Origin: Leptospiraceae bacterium
Lineage (GTDB): Bacteria; Spirochaetota; Leptospiria; Turneriellales; Turneriellaceae
Direction: 5' to 3'
NCBI GenBank assembly: GCA_025055765.1
Contig: JANWWS010000013.1
Coordinates: forward strand, 186,001-250,000
DNA length: 64,000 nucleotides
Shown here: in pieces, positions 36,520 to 45,448 of the stretch
Layout of the letters: every line of letters begins with the position of its first letter
How positions within the stretch are numbered: the stretch's first letter is position 1
Program-made: the position numbers and the translations under genes
The notes under the pieces: generated by a model
Seen by the model: the letters and a program-made list of their open reading frames with translations, nothing else
Told to the model about the DNA's origin: nothing
Databases searched by the model: none

Positions 36520-37455
36520 ATGCTCTTTTGCTTTTTCGTTCTCTTGAGCACACCCCTGGCTGCCTGGGAGATCCTTAACGAAGTAGTCGCGGTGGTGGGC
36601 AATGAGCCAATAACCTATATTGATTTACAAAATGAAATGAAGAATTTCAAGGCAAGAAAATTTACAAAAAAAGAAGACCAAAGAAATCTAGAAAGCCAGG
36701 TTCTTGATCTTCTAATTGGCCGGCAAATTGTGGAATTGGTAGCCCAAGAAGAATCCATTACGGTTTCGCCGGAAAGAGTTGAACAAATGCTACAAAAAGA
36801 AATGGAGATAAGACAAGTCTCAAGTAAAGAAGAACTGCGCAAGCTAATAGAAAAAGAAACGGGGTTAAGTTTTGAAGATTACAAGAAAGAATTAGCACGG
36901 CAAATAAAAACACAGCAGGTTATTCAGTTGCGGGTAACCGTGCCTAATCCCACGAGTAATCAAATTGAAGAATGGTACCGCTTAAATAAAAACAAACTGG
37001 GCAAAAAATACATCTTTCGCATGGTGGCCATGCCCTTTCGACGGGATAACGAATTGCAAGTAAGTAAGCTCATGAGCCAAGCCCATAGTGAAGTCCGTAA
37101 GAAAAAAAATAGCTTTGCTCAGGTAGCAGCTAAATATTCCCAGCATCCCAGCAAAAACCGAGGTGGATTAATGGGACCCTATCGGCTAGATGAAATTGCC
37201 CGCATGGATACCGTGTTAGCTGCCGCTGTTAATAACACACCAGTAGGCCAACTCTCCCAAGTTTTTGTGGGAAATGGTTATTATTACTTCATTCAGGTAG
37301 AGGCGACAAAAGATATTTCCTTAGACGAAATTTATGAACAAGTGCGCTCTCTTCTTTATAGCCAAAACGAACAGCTAGCTTTTCTTGATTGGGTGCAAAA
37401 AGAACGCAAAAGAGTAGCTGTCACAATTTACCTAAAGCAATACCAGGAACCCTAA
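36520..37455 (+). CDS. SurA-like peptidyl-prolyl isomerase (parvulin) chaperone
   Basis: 311 residues. Signal sequence (hydrophobic 1-12, cleavage after LAA), a SurA N-domain with NEPITYIDLQNEMK near 28, and one parvulin domain (about 165-270: YIFRMVAMPF, FAQVAAKYSQHPSKNRGGLMG). It assists folding of outer-membrane proteins in the periplasm. The signal lacks an N-terminal basic residue, unlike the alternative frame at 36510. It overlaps the next gene by one base (TAATG). Confidence 0.88.
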   Translation: MLFCFFVLLSTPLAAWEILNEVVAVVGNEPITYIDLQNEMKNFKARKFTKKEDQRNLESQVLDLLIGRQIVELVAQEESITVSPERVEQMLQKEMEIRQVSSKEELRKLIEKETGLSFEDYKKELARQIKTQQVIQLRVTVPNPTSNQIEEWYRLNKNKLGKKYIFRMVAMPFRRDNELQVSKLMSQAHSEVRKKKNSFAQVAAKYSQHPSKNRGGLMGPYRLDEIARMDTVLAAAVNNTPVGQLSQVFVGNGYYYFIQVEATKDISLDEIYEQVRSLLYSQNEQLAFLDWVQKERKRVAVTIYLKQYQEP

Positions 37456-39020
37456 TGCCCTTATTCGAAGAGGCGAAGACAAATCCTAGCCTCCTCATTC
37501 GCTTAAACGCGAATTATCTAAATCTCTGGGACGCTATTTTGGCTGGCCAAAACCGTTTTATTTCCAAGGACGAGGCTATTTCTTTAATAGAGGCCTTTGC
37601 CCAAAGAATAGAGAGCTGTGAGCAAATCTTTTGCTCGGTAGAAAAAGAAACAAGAGTGCTTGCCAAATTACAGGAATTTCTGCCCCAGATTCAAATTCTT
37701 CCCTGGCAAGGGGAGCAAAAACACATAGAATTTCTTTTGCAAAAAACAGAGCATCTTGCTCTTGCCCGTGGGATCTACCCACTTCTCGATATCCCCTCTT
37801 CCCAAACTCTATATCTCATGCACGAAGAATACCTGGCTGATTTTAGCTACATTGAGGATATGCCAGAGGGAAGTTATTTGTACTTTTTTTCCCAGCTCTT
37901 GCTTGAGTCGCCCGCATACCAAGAATTAAAGGATAGCTTTCCCGAAAATGCATCTTTAAGTGACTACATTCGTAGCCATTTAAATGAATTTCATGTGGAA
38001 ATCCATTGGGAAGAACCGGATCTGCGTCTTTTGCGTCTTGATCTCACCTGTAGTACAATACGATCTCTTGTAAAAGTAAAAAAACTTTTACCTCATGTGG
38101 CTCCGAGAGAACCTCTTATGCCTCAGCTCGAGCATCATTTTGAGAAAACCCCATCTCTGCTCTTTTTTTGGCCAAGCTATCTTGAAATAGAAATTTACTC
38201 CGGCTGCAGCTATGCCTGCCTTTTCTGTCCCCGCCAATACACAAAACAAGAAACAAAAATTATGTCTCTTGACATTCTAGAAAAAATTCTTTCTTTTTGC
38301 CAAAAAGGACCACAGGACACGACGATTTGCGTGGGGGGTATGGGCGAACCTCTTGAACACCCTGATTCACCCCTCTTTCTGCAAAAAATCCTAGAAGCAG
38401 AAGGAGTACGAGAACTTATTCTTGAGACAAACGGCCTACATCTAGACCGTATATACCACCTTCTAGAACATCCCAAAATTGCCAAGTTCAAGGTAATTGT
38501 AAATCTCTCAAGTCTAAAGAATTACCAAAAACTACATGGCGTAAATCTAGAAATACAGGAAAATGCTCTCTCGAAACTAAAAAACTGGAACCAAAAAATT
38601 AAAGAGAAGAACCTTGAGCCCTTTAAAATTACCTACATGCAAGTTTTAAAAATAACAGATAACGAAGACGAAGTTGATGAACTCTATGCTTTTTGCCAGG
38701 AAGAGGGCATGCAATTTTTACTACAAAAATACAACCGCTACATAGAGCTTATGCCCGAACGCCGGGTGAGTGATATGACTCCTCTAGAGCGCTTCTTTTG
38801 CTGGCATCTGAGACGTGACATGTACATCCGTGCTGATGGCACAGTGAGCTTTTGTAAACAGGATATCACAAACCAAAATCCCCGTGGAAATATAAAAGAG
38901 GAAGAAATAGAAAGTATTTGGCAAAGACAGCTTAAAGACTTTGAAGATAACTACCAAAAAAGATTAGCTCTAACACCTAATTGCGCCCGCTGCGACGAGT
39001 ATTTCACTTTTAATGCATGA
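37455..39020 (+). CDS. Spiro-SPASM radical SAM protein
   Basis: 521 residues from ATG 37455, which overlaps the surA stop. The N-terminal 230 residues form a domain without known motif; the radical SAM core has Cys251-x3-Cys255-x2-Cys258 (CSYACLFC). A C-terminal SPASM-like region binds an extra cluster (CWHLRRD, FCKQD, NCARC). This architecture matches the spirochaete-restricted spiro-SPASM family, whose substrate is unknown. It is followed by SpsF-like and SpsG-like genes, so a modification of a sugar or glycan is plausible. Confidence 0.85.
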   Translation: MPLFEEAKTNPSLLIRLNANYLNLWDAILAGQNRFISKDEAISLIEAFAQRIESCEQIFCSVEKETRVLAKLQEFLPQIQILPWQGEQKHIEFLLQKTEHLALARGIYPLLDIPSSQTLYLMHEEYLADFSYIEDMPEGSYLYFFSQLLLESPAYQELKDSFPENASLSDYIRSHLNEFHVEIHWEEPDLRLLRLDLTCSTIRSLVKVKKLLPHVAPREPLMPQLEHHFEKTPSLLFFWPSYLEIEIYSGCSYACLFCPRQYTKQETKIMSLDILEKILSFCQKGPQDTTICVGGMGEPLEHPDSPLFLQKILEAEGVRELILETNGLHLDRIYHLLEHPKIAKFKVIVNLSSLKNYQKLHGVNLEIQENALSKLKNWNQKIKEKNLEPFKITYMQVLKITDNEDEVDELYAFCQEEGMQFLLQKYNRYIELMPERRVSDMTPLERFFCWHLRRDMYIRADGTVSFCKQDITNQNPRGNIKEEEIESIWQRQLKDFEDNYQKRLALTPNCARCDEYFTFNA

Positions 39021-39781
39021 AAATCCGTGCTCTTGTACAAGCCCGAACAAGTTCAAAAAGACTTCCCCTAAAGGTATTGTTGCCCATTGGTGAATACTTG
39101 CTTTTGGAACATATTTTTCTTAGACTTGCCCAAATAAAGAAAAACAACTTGGAAGTAGCCCTAGCCATCCCCCAAGGCGATGAAAAACTAATTAGGTTTT
39201 CCCAAGAAAAAGGGCTTACTTATTATGAGGGGGATGAATTCGATGTTTTAGCTCGCTTTCTTCATGCAAGTTCTGACTTAGATGACCATGATTTTGTCGT
39301 GCGTCTAACGGGGGATAATCCCTTTCTGGATTATGGTAGCTTAGCCGAAATCTTAGAGACTCTAGAGACAATCCATGCCGATTACATATATCCTAGGGGG
39401 CTCCCCTTAGGTATGGGCTTTGAAATTATTCGCGTAGCCGCGCTACGCGCGCAAAAATTCTATGAGCTCGAAGACCACCACAAAGAGCATGTCACGACTT
39501 TTATTAAGGAAAAAAGACATCTTTTTGAAATAGTTCCTTTAGGTTTTGGTCCTCTCTACCATCCCGAAATAGACCAAATTGAAGAAATCCCTCTTCGGCT
39601 CACAGTAGACGAAGAGAAAGACTTAGAAATGGCGCGAAAGCTCTATACGCACTTTGCAGCCCTCAAAAACCCCCTTTTTCGCGCCCAGGAAGTCGTGGAG
39701 CTCTACCGGCGCTATCCCCATTTTTTTTCTGTGAACCGAGATGTTCGGCAGAAATCCCCCCGGGAAGCCGAGAGAAGCTGA
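39017..39781 (+). CDS. SpsF-like cytidylyltransferase family protein
   Basis: 254 residues. It starts IRALVQARTSSKRLPLKVLLPIG, the N-terminal nucleotide-binding loop of SpsF/KdsB-type cytidylyltransferases, and has the VVRLTGDNPFLDY motif near 94-106. Such enzymes activate acidic or amino sugars with CMP; the sugar is unknown. It overlaps the spiro-SPASM gene by 4 bases and the next gene by 41 bases. A strong 8-base palindromic hairpin lies inside the coding frame near 39431-39449. Confidence 0.85.
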   Translation: MKIRALVQARTSSKRLPLKVLLPIGEYLLLEHIFLRLAQIKKNNLEVALAIPQGDEKLIRFSQEKGLTYYEGDEFDVLARFLHASSDLDDHDFVVRLTGDNPFLDYGSLAEILETLETIHADYIYPRGLPLGMGFEIIRVAALRAQKFYELEDHHKEHVTTFIKEKRHLFEIVPLGFGPLYHPEIDQIEEIPLRLTVDEEKDLEMARKLYTHFAALKNPLFRAQEVVELYRRYPHFFSVNRDVRQKSPREAERS

Positions 39782-40553
39782 GGTGGTGGCCCTTGTTGGT
39801 CCTCCCCACAAATATGGCTACGGCCACTTGCGCCGCATGGAACTTCTGAAAAAAGGCCTTGCTGAGCAGGGCATAGAACTCTCTATTATCATCGATGACG
39901 ATTATTGGCTCGCTATCCCTCGCTGCCGTGTCTTAATTCTCGATCGCCGGGACACTCCCTTCCCCCCTTCCGGAAGAGAAAACGCTTTCTTCCGGCTTGC
40001 CATAGACAATGAAGGTGAGGGCCAAAGACAAGCCCATCTATCCTTAAAATTACTGCCCCATGATAACATGAACCATAGAGAATTTTTGCAAAGCCTATCA
40101 TTTGTTATATTGCCACAGAGTATTTCTCAAAGAAAAAACCGCTGCCAGAGCTCTCAAGTTCACCTTTTCAATAAAAATTACCCCTACCCAGCTGAGCTAA
40201 CCCTATACGCCGGCAGAAAAAGAATCCATGAGAATCTCTTCCGCCACCAACTCATGAAAGCCAAAACTTTTTCATGCTACTACGGGCAGAGTTTTTTTGA
40301 GGCCCTTTATCTCGGCAAGGAAATCTATCTCTATTCCTTGACCCCAAGGCACGGCCAACTTGCTCGCTTTTTTTTAGAGAAATGGACAGCTCTTAGACAC
40401 CCCCAACTTTATTTTGACGGACAAGGGCTTAAAAGACTTTGCACCCTTGTTAAACAAGTAGTACACGACGGATGGCCTTCTCCCACAACTCCCATTCCCG
40501 CCGGCGGACATCTTCACTCATCTGGCTTTCATATACCCTTTCAGGAGGATTAA
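39741..40553 (+). CDS. SpsG/PseG-like glycosyl-group transferase
   Basis: 270 residues (a GTG at 39783, just after the SpsF stop, may be the real start because the family begins near VVALVGPPHKYGYGHLRR). The GYGHLRR loop matches the GxGHxxR nucleotide-sugar binding loop of PseG/SpsG. Mid-part SFFEALYLGKEIYLY matches the second nucleotide-binding site. Together with SpsF it looks like sialic/pseudaminic-type sugar handling. The last 104 bases overlap the convergent glpK gene. Confidence 0.75.
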   Translation: MFGRNPPGKPREAEVVALVGPPHKYGYGHLRRMELLKKGLAEQGIELSIIIDDDYWLAIPRCRVLILDRRDTPFPPSGRENAFFRLAIDNEGEGQRQAHLSLKLLPHDNMNHREFLQSLSFVILPQSISQRKNRCQSSQVHLFNKNYPYPAELTLYAGRKRIHENLFRHQLMKAKTFSCYYGQSFFEALYLGKEIYLYSLTPRHGQLARFFLEKWTALRHPQLYFDGQGLKRLCTLVKQVVHDGWPSPTTPIPAGGHLHSSGFHIPFQED

Positions 40554-41940
40554 GGGGATATAGCTCCTCAGGAGATGACCAGAAACGAGCGGCTAAGCCA
40601 GCCAAATAGGCGGCTCCTAGAACCGTGGTCTCGGCATTCTTGGGACGAACCACCTTCTTGTCTATGATACCCGCCTGATATTGCATCAGGAAGTTGTTAG
40701 CGGTTGCGCCGCCATCGACTTTAAGCTCCCTTATGTCTAGCCCGCTATCTTTTTCCATAGCGCGAATCACATCACCGGTTTGCAAAGCAATAGACTTAAG
40801 GGCAGCTCGGGTAATCTGCTCTGGCGTCGTATCACGGGTAAGGCCAAAAATAGCCCCACGGGCTTTTTGCTCCCAATAGGGAGCACCCAAACCTGCAAAA
40901 GCAGGCACAAAAACTACTTCATCTTCGACCTCAACAGATAAAGCCATTTTTTCAGATTCCTCACTTCTCTCAAAAAAGCGCAGCTTATCTCTAAGCCACT
41001 GCATAACAGCCCCAGCAATAAATACAGAGCCCTCTAGTGCATAAACAGGCTTTCCCCAGCCATCGCAAGCCAGGGTAGTTATAAGCCCATGCTGACTCAT
41101 CAAGGGTTTATCTCCTAGATTCATTACCAAGAAGCAGCCCGTACCATAGGTATTTTTAAGTTCCCCTGCTTTGTGGCAGAGCTGGCCATAGAGGGCTGCC
41201 TGCTGGTCCCCTACGAGGGAATATATAGGTAAGCCATCCGGCAGATGAGGGACCTTTTCCGTATAGCCAAATAGAGAGGATGATTCCTGCACCTGGGGCA
41301 GCATGGAACCCGGTATGTCTAGAATCCTAAGCAAATCCTCATCCCATTTTTTTTCGTGAATGTTAAAAATCAAGGTACGGGAGGCATTGGTAAAATCGCT
41401 CTTATGGGATTTCCCATTGGTAAGACGATAAAGAAGGTAGCTATCTATAGTACCAAACAAAACCTCGCCTCGGCGAGCTTTTTCTCTGGCATGCGATACC
41501 TGGTCTAAAATATACTTAATCTTGGTTCCTGAAAAATAAGCATCAAGCACAAGCCCTGTTTTTTCTTTGAATTGAGGTTCAAGCCCCCGCTGCTTTAGCT
41601 CTTCACAAAGAGGGGCTGTTCGACGACATTGCCATACTATGGCCGGATGGATAGGCACCCCTGTGGATTTTTCCCACACCACAGTGGTCTCTCGTTGGTT
41701 GGTGATGCCGATACCTACGGCATCCCCTGGCTTTGCCCCTGACTTTTCCAAGGCAAGCCCAATGAGCTTTACCACGCCATGGTAGATTTCCATGGCGTCG
41801 TGTTCCACCCAACCTGGGCGAGGGAAATACTGGGTGAACTCCTCATAGTGGTAGCCCAAAATCTCTCCCCTCTGGTTTATAAGGAAAACGCGAGAGCCGG
41901 TGGTTCCCTGATCTATCGTGATAATGTATGGCTGGCCCAT
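40450..41940 (-). CDS. glpK: Glycerol kinase
   Basis: 496 residues, normal length. It begins with the FGGY kinase loop DQGTTGSRVFL, has GITNQRETTVVW near 78-89, WQCRR, YGTGCFLVMN and GLGAPYW, and the GGATANNFLMQ signature near 410-420. It phosphorylates glycerol to glycerol 3-phosphate, a step to lipids or respiration. It is a lone gene; the 3' end overlaps the SpsG-like gene by 104 bases. No ribosome site is evident before the ATG. Confidence 0.95.
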   Translation of the reverse strand: MGQPYIITIDQGTTGSRVFLINQRGEILGYHYEEFTQYFPRPGWVEHDAMEIYHGVVKLIGLALEKSGAKPGDAVGIGITNQRETTVVWEKSTGVPIHPAIVWQCRRTAPLCEELKQRGLEPQFKEKTGLVLDAYFSGTKIKYILDQVSHAREKARRGEVLFGTIDSYLLYRLTNGKSHKSDFTNASRTLIFNIHEKKWDEDLLRILDIPGSMLPQVQESSSLFGYTEKVPHLPDGLPIYSLVGDQQAALYGQLCHKAGELKNTYGTGCFLVMNLGDKPLMSQHGLITTLACDGWGKPVYALEGSVFIAGAVMQWLRDKLRFFERSEESEKMALSVEVEDEVVFVPAFAGLGAPYWEQKARGAIFGLTRDTTPEQITRAALKSIALQTGDVIRAMEKDSGLDIRELKVDGGATANNFLMQYQAGIIDKKVVRPKNAETTVLGAAYLAGLAARFWSSPEELYPLNPPERVYESQMSEDVRRREWELWEKAIRRVLLV

Positions 41941-42033
41941 AGGTCTTTTTAAACCCTACGCGTGGCTAGTCAGCCAAAATTCCAAAACCCTTGCCGTACA
42001 GGATTTCCATACCAGATCCTCTGCAAAAATTTG

Positions 42034-42062
42034 TTGACGATTTGTCCAATATATTGGATAAT
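42034..42062 (+). promoter_or_regulatory. Promoter with operator palindrome before the ABC-OsmC operon
   Basis: TTGACG (42034-42039), 17 bases, GATAAT (42057-42062). The perfect 14-base palindrome TCCAATATATTGGA (42045-42058) lies between and over the boxes, so a bound dimer would block polymerase. The start codon at 42068 is 6 bases after the -10 box, so the message is probably leaderless. The regulator is unknown; an Rrf2- or MarR-type protein would fit the size. Confidence 0.65.
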
Positions 42063-42067
42063 AAAGT

Positions 42068-42835
42068 ATGGGCTTTGAGCCATTTCTTGAGGTACGGGAC
42101 CTCACCTACACCGTCTCGGGGCAGACCTTGCTTGCCGATGTAAGCTTCACGGTAGGGAAAGGTGAGTTTGTAAGCATTGTGGGTCCAAGTGGAGCGGGTA
42201 AATCCACCTTGCTCAAGCTCATAGCAGGGCTTTTGCCAGCCAAGAAAGGCCAAATTTTGGTGGAGGGGAAACGTGTTTCTGGTCCTCAATCAAGGCATAA
42301 CCTGATGTTCCAAAAGCCAACCCTTCTGCCCTGGCTTAATGTAAAGCAAAATGTGGCTTTTGCTCTTTTATTTAGTGATGAAGTGGGTACAGAAGACAAG
42401 GAAAAACTGGTACGGGAAGCTCTTCGAGTTGTAGGGCTTTTACACAAAGAAAAGGCCTCCGTAAGTGACCTATCCGGTGGAGAGATGCAACGGGTAGCCC
42501 TTGCCAGATCCCTTGTCCTTAAACCCAAGCTACTACTACTTGATGAGCCCTTTTCTGCCCTCGATATTTTTAGCAAGGAGATGCTGCAACATGACCTACT
42601 TGAAATTGTACGGATGAGAAACATCACTACCATCCTCGTCTCACACTTTCTCGACGAGGCGGTTAAGATGTCGGATCGCATTTTGCTCTTAGATCCCCAT
42701 GCAAAGAAAATTAGCCGTGAGCTTGTGATCTGCGAACCACGCGATGGGCGAAGTGATGCCGTGGTAGAAAAATACTTAAGGCAATTAGAAAGCAAATTCC
42801 GAGAACTGGCCTATTTTTACAACGAATCTATTTAG
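42068..42835 (+). CDS. ABC importer ATPase (SsuB/TauB type)
   Basis: 255 residues. Walker A GPSGAGKST near 39-47, a Q-loop in LMFQKPTLLPWL, the signature LSGGEMQR near 139-146, Walker B LLLLDEPF and the H-loop in VSHFLDEA. It is the first gene of a six-gene operon of importer, OsmC, flavin oxidoreductase-like and porin genes. It powers import of the substrate bound by the Tat-exported protein encoded next. Confidence 0.92.
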   Translation: MGFEPFLEVRDLTYTVSGQTLLADVSFTVGKGEFVSIVGPSGAGKSTLLKLIAGLLPAKKGQILVEGKRVSGPQSRHNLMFQKPTLLPWLNVKQNVAFALLFSDEVGTEDKEKLVREALRVVGLLHKEKASVSDLSGGEMQRVALARSLVLKPKLLLLDEPFSALDIFSKEMLQHDLLEIVRMRNITTILVSHFLDEAVKMSDRILLLDPHAKKISRELVICEPRDGRSDAVVEKYLRQLESKFRELAYFYNESI

Positions 42836-42847
42836 AAAGGAGGGTAT

Positions 42848-44047
42848 ATGATCATGGACAATAACATGTCGCGCCGCGATTTTCTCAAAACTGCCTCGCT
42901 AGGCACTCTTGCTTTGGCAAGTACACCTATGCTGAATTTTTTCTGCGGTTCGAAAAAGGAAGCTAGCGTGCGTATTGGCTATTTGCCTATTACGGATGCG
43001 ACGGCTCTACTTGTGGCCTATGACCTAGGCTTTTTTGAGGAAGAGGGTTTGCGCACCCAAAAGCCGGAGCTCATTCGGGGTTGGGCCCCTCTTGTGGAAG
43101 CCTTTACGGCAGGCAAGTTTAACGTTGTGCATTTACTAAAACCACTTGCTATTTGGCTGCGTTATCAAAACCGTTTTCCTGCAAAAGTAGTAGCCTGGGC
43201 CCATACTAATGGTTCCGCCATAGTGGTGAGCAAGAAAAGCAAAGTAAGGGAATTTGCAGATCTTGGGGGCAAGAGAATTGCCGTTCCCTTTTGGTATTCT
43301 ATGCACAACGTTGTTTTGCAAAAAAGCTTGAGGGCCGCAGGACTTACGCCAGTAATAAAGGCCGAAGGAGAACCCGTGGGGCCGCGGGAAGTAAACCTAC
43401 AGGTACTTCAACCCCCTGAGATGCCCCCCGCCCTTTCTGCTGGAAAAATTGATGGTTACACAGTTGCTGAACCCTTCAATGCCTTGGGTGAACTCAAAGC
43501 GGACGGCAAAATCCTGCGTTTTACAGGTGATATTTGGAAAAACCATCCTTGCTGCGTGGTAACTATGAATGAAAGAGTTATTGAAAGCAACCTAGAATTT
43601 ACACAAAAGGTTGTCAATGCTCTGGTGCGTGCCCAGGTCTACACCTCGCAAAACAAAGAGAAAGTAGCCGTGCTTCTCTCCAAGGATGGCAAAGGATATT
43701 TACCAGTGGGCCAAGAGGTGGTCCTGCGCGCCATGACGGAGTATGACGAGAAAAACTATACCTCTCCCCGAGCTATAAGAAACAAAAAAGAATTTCAAAA
43801 CTCGCGTATTAACTTTCAGCCGTGGCCTTACCCATCAGCTACCAAGTTATTAGTGGAAGACTTAAAGAAGACTTTGGTGGCTGGTGACAATTCTTTTCTG
43901 CAAAATCTAGATCCCAACTTTGTTGCGGAGGATCTTGTGGACTATCGTTTTGTACGCCAAGCGGTAGAAAAATACCCCGAATGGAAAAAGGATCCTAGTG
44001 TCGAAACGAAAGATCCTTTTGTCAGGGAAGAGATTTTTAAATTATGA
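42848..44047 (+). CDS. Substrate-binding protein of the importer, Tat-exported
   Basis: 399 residues. The N-terminus has a twin-arginine signal Ser-Arg-Arg-Asp-Phe-Leu-Lys-Thr at 8-15, then a hydrophobic run and Phe-Phe-Cys-Gly, possibly a lipobox. The body is NMT1/NrtA/SsuA-like (RIGYLPITDATALLVAYDLGFF near 42-63). It has a strong AAAGGAGG site. Tat export implies that it folds, maybe with a cofactor, before export. It precedes the permease gene (ATGA overlap). Confidence 0.88.
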   Translation: MIMDNNMSRRDFLKTASLGTLALASTPMLNFFCGSKKEASVRIGYLPITDATALLVAYDLGFFEEEGLRTQKPELIRGWAPLVEAFTAGKFNVVHLLKPLAIWLRYQNRFPAKVVAWAHTNGSAIVVSKKSKVREFADLGGKRIAVPFWYSMHNVVLQKSLRAAGLTPVIKAEGEPVGPREVNLQVLQPPEMPPALSAGKIDGYTVAEPFNALGELKADGKILRFTGDIWKNHPCCVVTMNERVIESNLEFTQKVVNALVRAQVYTSQNKEKVAVLLSKDGKGYLPVGQEVVLRAMTEYDEKNYTSPRAIRNKKEFQNSRINFQPWPYPSATKLLVEDLKKTLVAGDNSFLQNLDPNFVAEDLVDYRFVRQAVEKYPEWKKDPSVETKDPFVREEIFKL

Positions 44048-44892
44048 AGATTTGGGTTTTAAAAACCTTAGGTATTGTGGGGGTCCTTTTTGTGTGGTGG
44101 CTCTTTTCGCTTTTTTTACAATCAAAGAGCGAATATGTGGCTTTTCATGGTCTTGGGCCAGTACAAAGCCTAGAAAGCTTGTGGACTCTCTTTTACAAAG
44201 GAGAAATTTGGCCCCCCTTAAAAGCAAGCTTGCGTAGGGTTTTTCTGGGGCTTCTCCTTGCTTTTCTTATAGGTATCCCCACAGGACTTGTTTTTGGCTA
44301 CCTAAAAAGCTTTCGTCATATGGCCGATATTCCTTTTCAGTTTTTGCGGATGGTGAGTCCCCTCTCATGGATGCCCCTTGCGATTCTTTTTTTTCCTGGT
44401 TGGGAAAGCGCCATTGTCTTTTTAGTCACCATGGCAACTCTTTGGCCTTTACTTTTTGCTACCGCCAGCGGGGTAACCAAAATTAACCCTGACTGGATCC
44501 TTTTGGGTAAAAATTTAGGTGCCAGCGAACTCCAAATGTTACGTTATATTATCTTGCCAGCCGTTTTACCTGATATCTTAAGTGGCCTGCGCCTAGCGGT
44601 AGGAATAGCGTGGGTAGTTATTGTGCCTGCCGAGTACCTGGGTGTCACAAGTGGGCTTGGCTATGCGATAAATGATGCCCGTGACACCATTCACTACAGT
44701 AAACTGGTAGCCTGGGTTATGGTCGTGGGGCTTGTTGGTTTTAGTTTAGACCGTTTCGTTGGCTACCTTTTAGGTAGATTTAGCTGGCATGAGCTTGAAA
44801 AACGTGAAAGAATTAAACCATGGGAAAAACTTTTTCTTAAGTGGGAGAAAAAATGGGGTAAATACGAAACTCAGGGAGATTTTCAAATTTAA
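44044..44892 (+). CDS. ABC importer permease (SsuC/TauC type)
   Basis: 282 residues. About six membrane helices in the BPD_transp_1 fold, with the ATPase-docking motif in GKNLGASELQMLRYIILP near 159-176. Overlaps the binding protein gene by 4 bases. With its two partners it forms a complete importer for an unknown, probably sulfonate- or nitrate-like solute. Confidence 0.92.
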   Translation: MKIWVLKTLGIVGVLFVWWLFSLFLQSKSEYVAFHGLGPVQSLESLWTLFYKGEIWPPLKASLRRVFLGLLLAFLIGIPTGLVFGYLKSFRHMADIPFQFLRMVSPLSWMPLAILFFPGWESAIVFLVTMATLWPLLFATASGVTKINPDWILLGKNLGASELQMLRYIILPAVLPDILSGLRLAVGIAWVVIVPAEYLGVTSGLGYAINDARDTIHYSKLVAWVMVVGLVGFSLDRFVGYLLGRFSWHELEKRERIKPWEKLFLKWEKKWGKYETQGDFQI

Positions 44893-44922
44893 TTTTATAA
44901 TATAATAAAAAAGGAGGTAGAG

Positions 44923-45441
44923 ATGAAAACACCTATTGAACCAATTGACCGAGAAGGGCTTTTAAAACTCAGTGAAAAAGGTAAGGCAGATCCCAAAGCC
45001 GTGAGGACACTTAAGTGCCGTACTGTTTTGGAGCGAAAATTTCGCCATAAAAATTACATCCGCAATTTAGAGGCACACATTATTGATGAGCCACCCCAGC
45101 TTTTGGGTGATGACACGGCACCCAACCCATCTGAGGCCGTTTTAGCCGCCCTAGGCAGTTGTATTTCGGTGGGGATCCATGCCAATCTTGTACTCCATAA
45201 TATCACTTTGTATAAGTTGGAACTCGAACTTGAGGCTGATATTAACATCACAGCTGTGTGGGGCACAGGGGACCTCAGCGAGGACAAGCTCGTGGGTTTT
45301 AGTGAAGTGAGGGTAAAGGTTTTTCTGGATGCAGATGCCCCAAGGGAAAAACTCGAGGCCATCGTGGCCCATGCTGACCGATGGTCACCTGTGGCCAACA
45401 CTTTACGTAACCCCGTACCAGTGAAAGTTTCTCTAGCTTAA
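44923..45441 (+). CDS. OsmC-family protein
   Basis: 172 residues. It has the OsmC Cys in LAALGSCISVG near 79-88 and the Asn-Pro-Ser-Glu-Ala motif before it, but the second catalytic Cys is missing: the usual Cys-Pro-Val is Ser-Pro-Val (RWSPVAN, near 151-156). A classical peroxidase needs both, so this protein may bind or detoxify a sulfur or thiol compound in another way. A strong AAAAAGGAGG site precedes it. OsmC-like genes are often found in sulfur-acquisition clusters. Confidence 0.85.
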   Translation: MKTPIEPIDREGLLKLSEKGKADPKAVRTLKCRTVLERKFRHKNYIRNLEAHIIDEPPQLLGDDTAPNPSEAVLAALGSCISVGIHANLVLHNITLYKLELELEADINITAVWGTGDLSEDKLVGFSEVRVKVFLDADAPREKLEAIVAHADRWSPVANTLRNPVPVKVSLA

Positions 45442-45448
45442 TGAAAAT

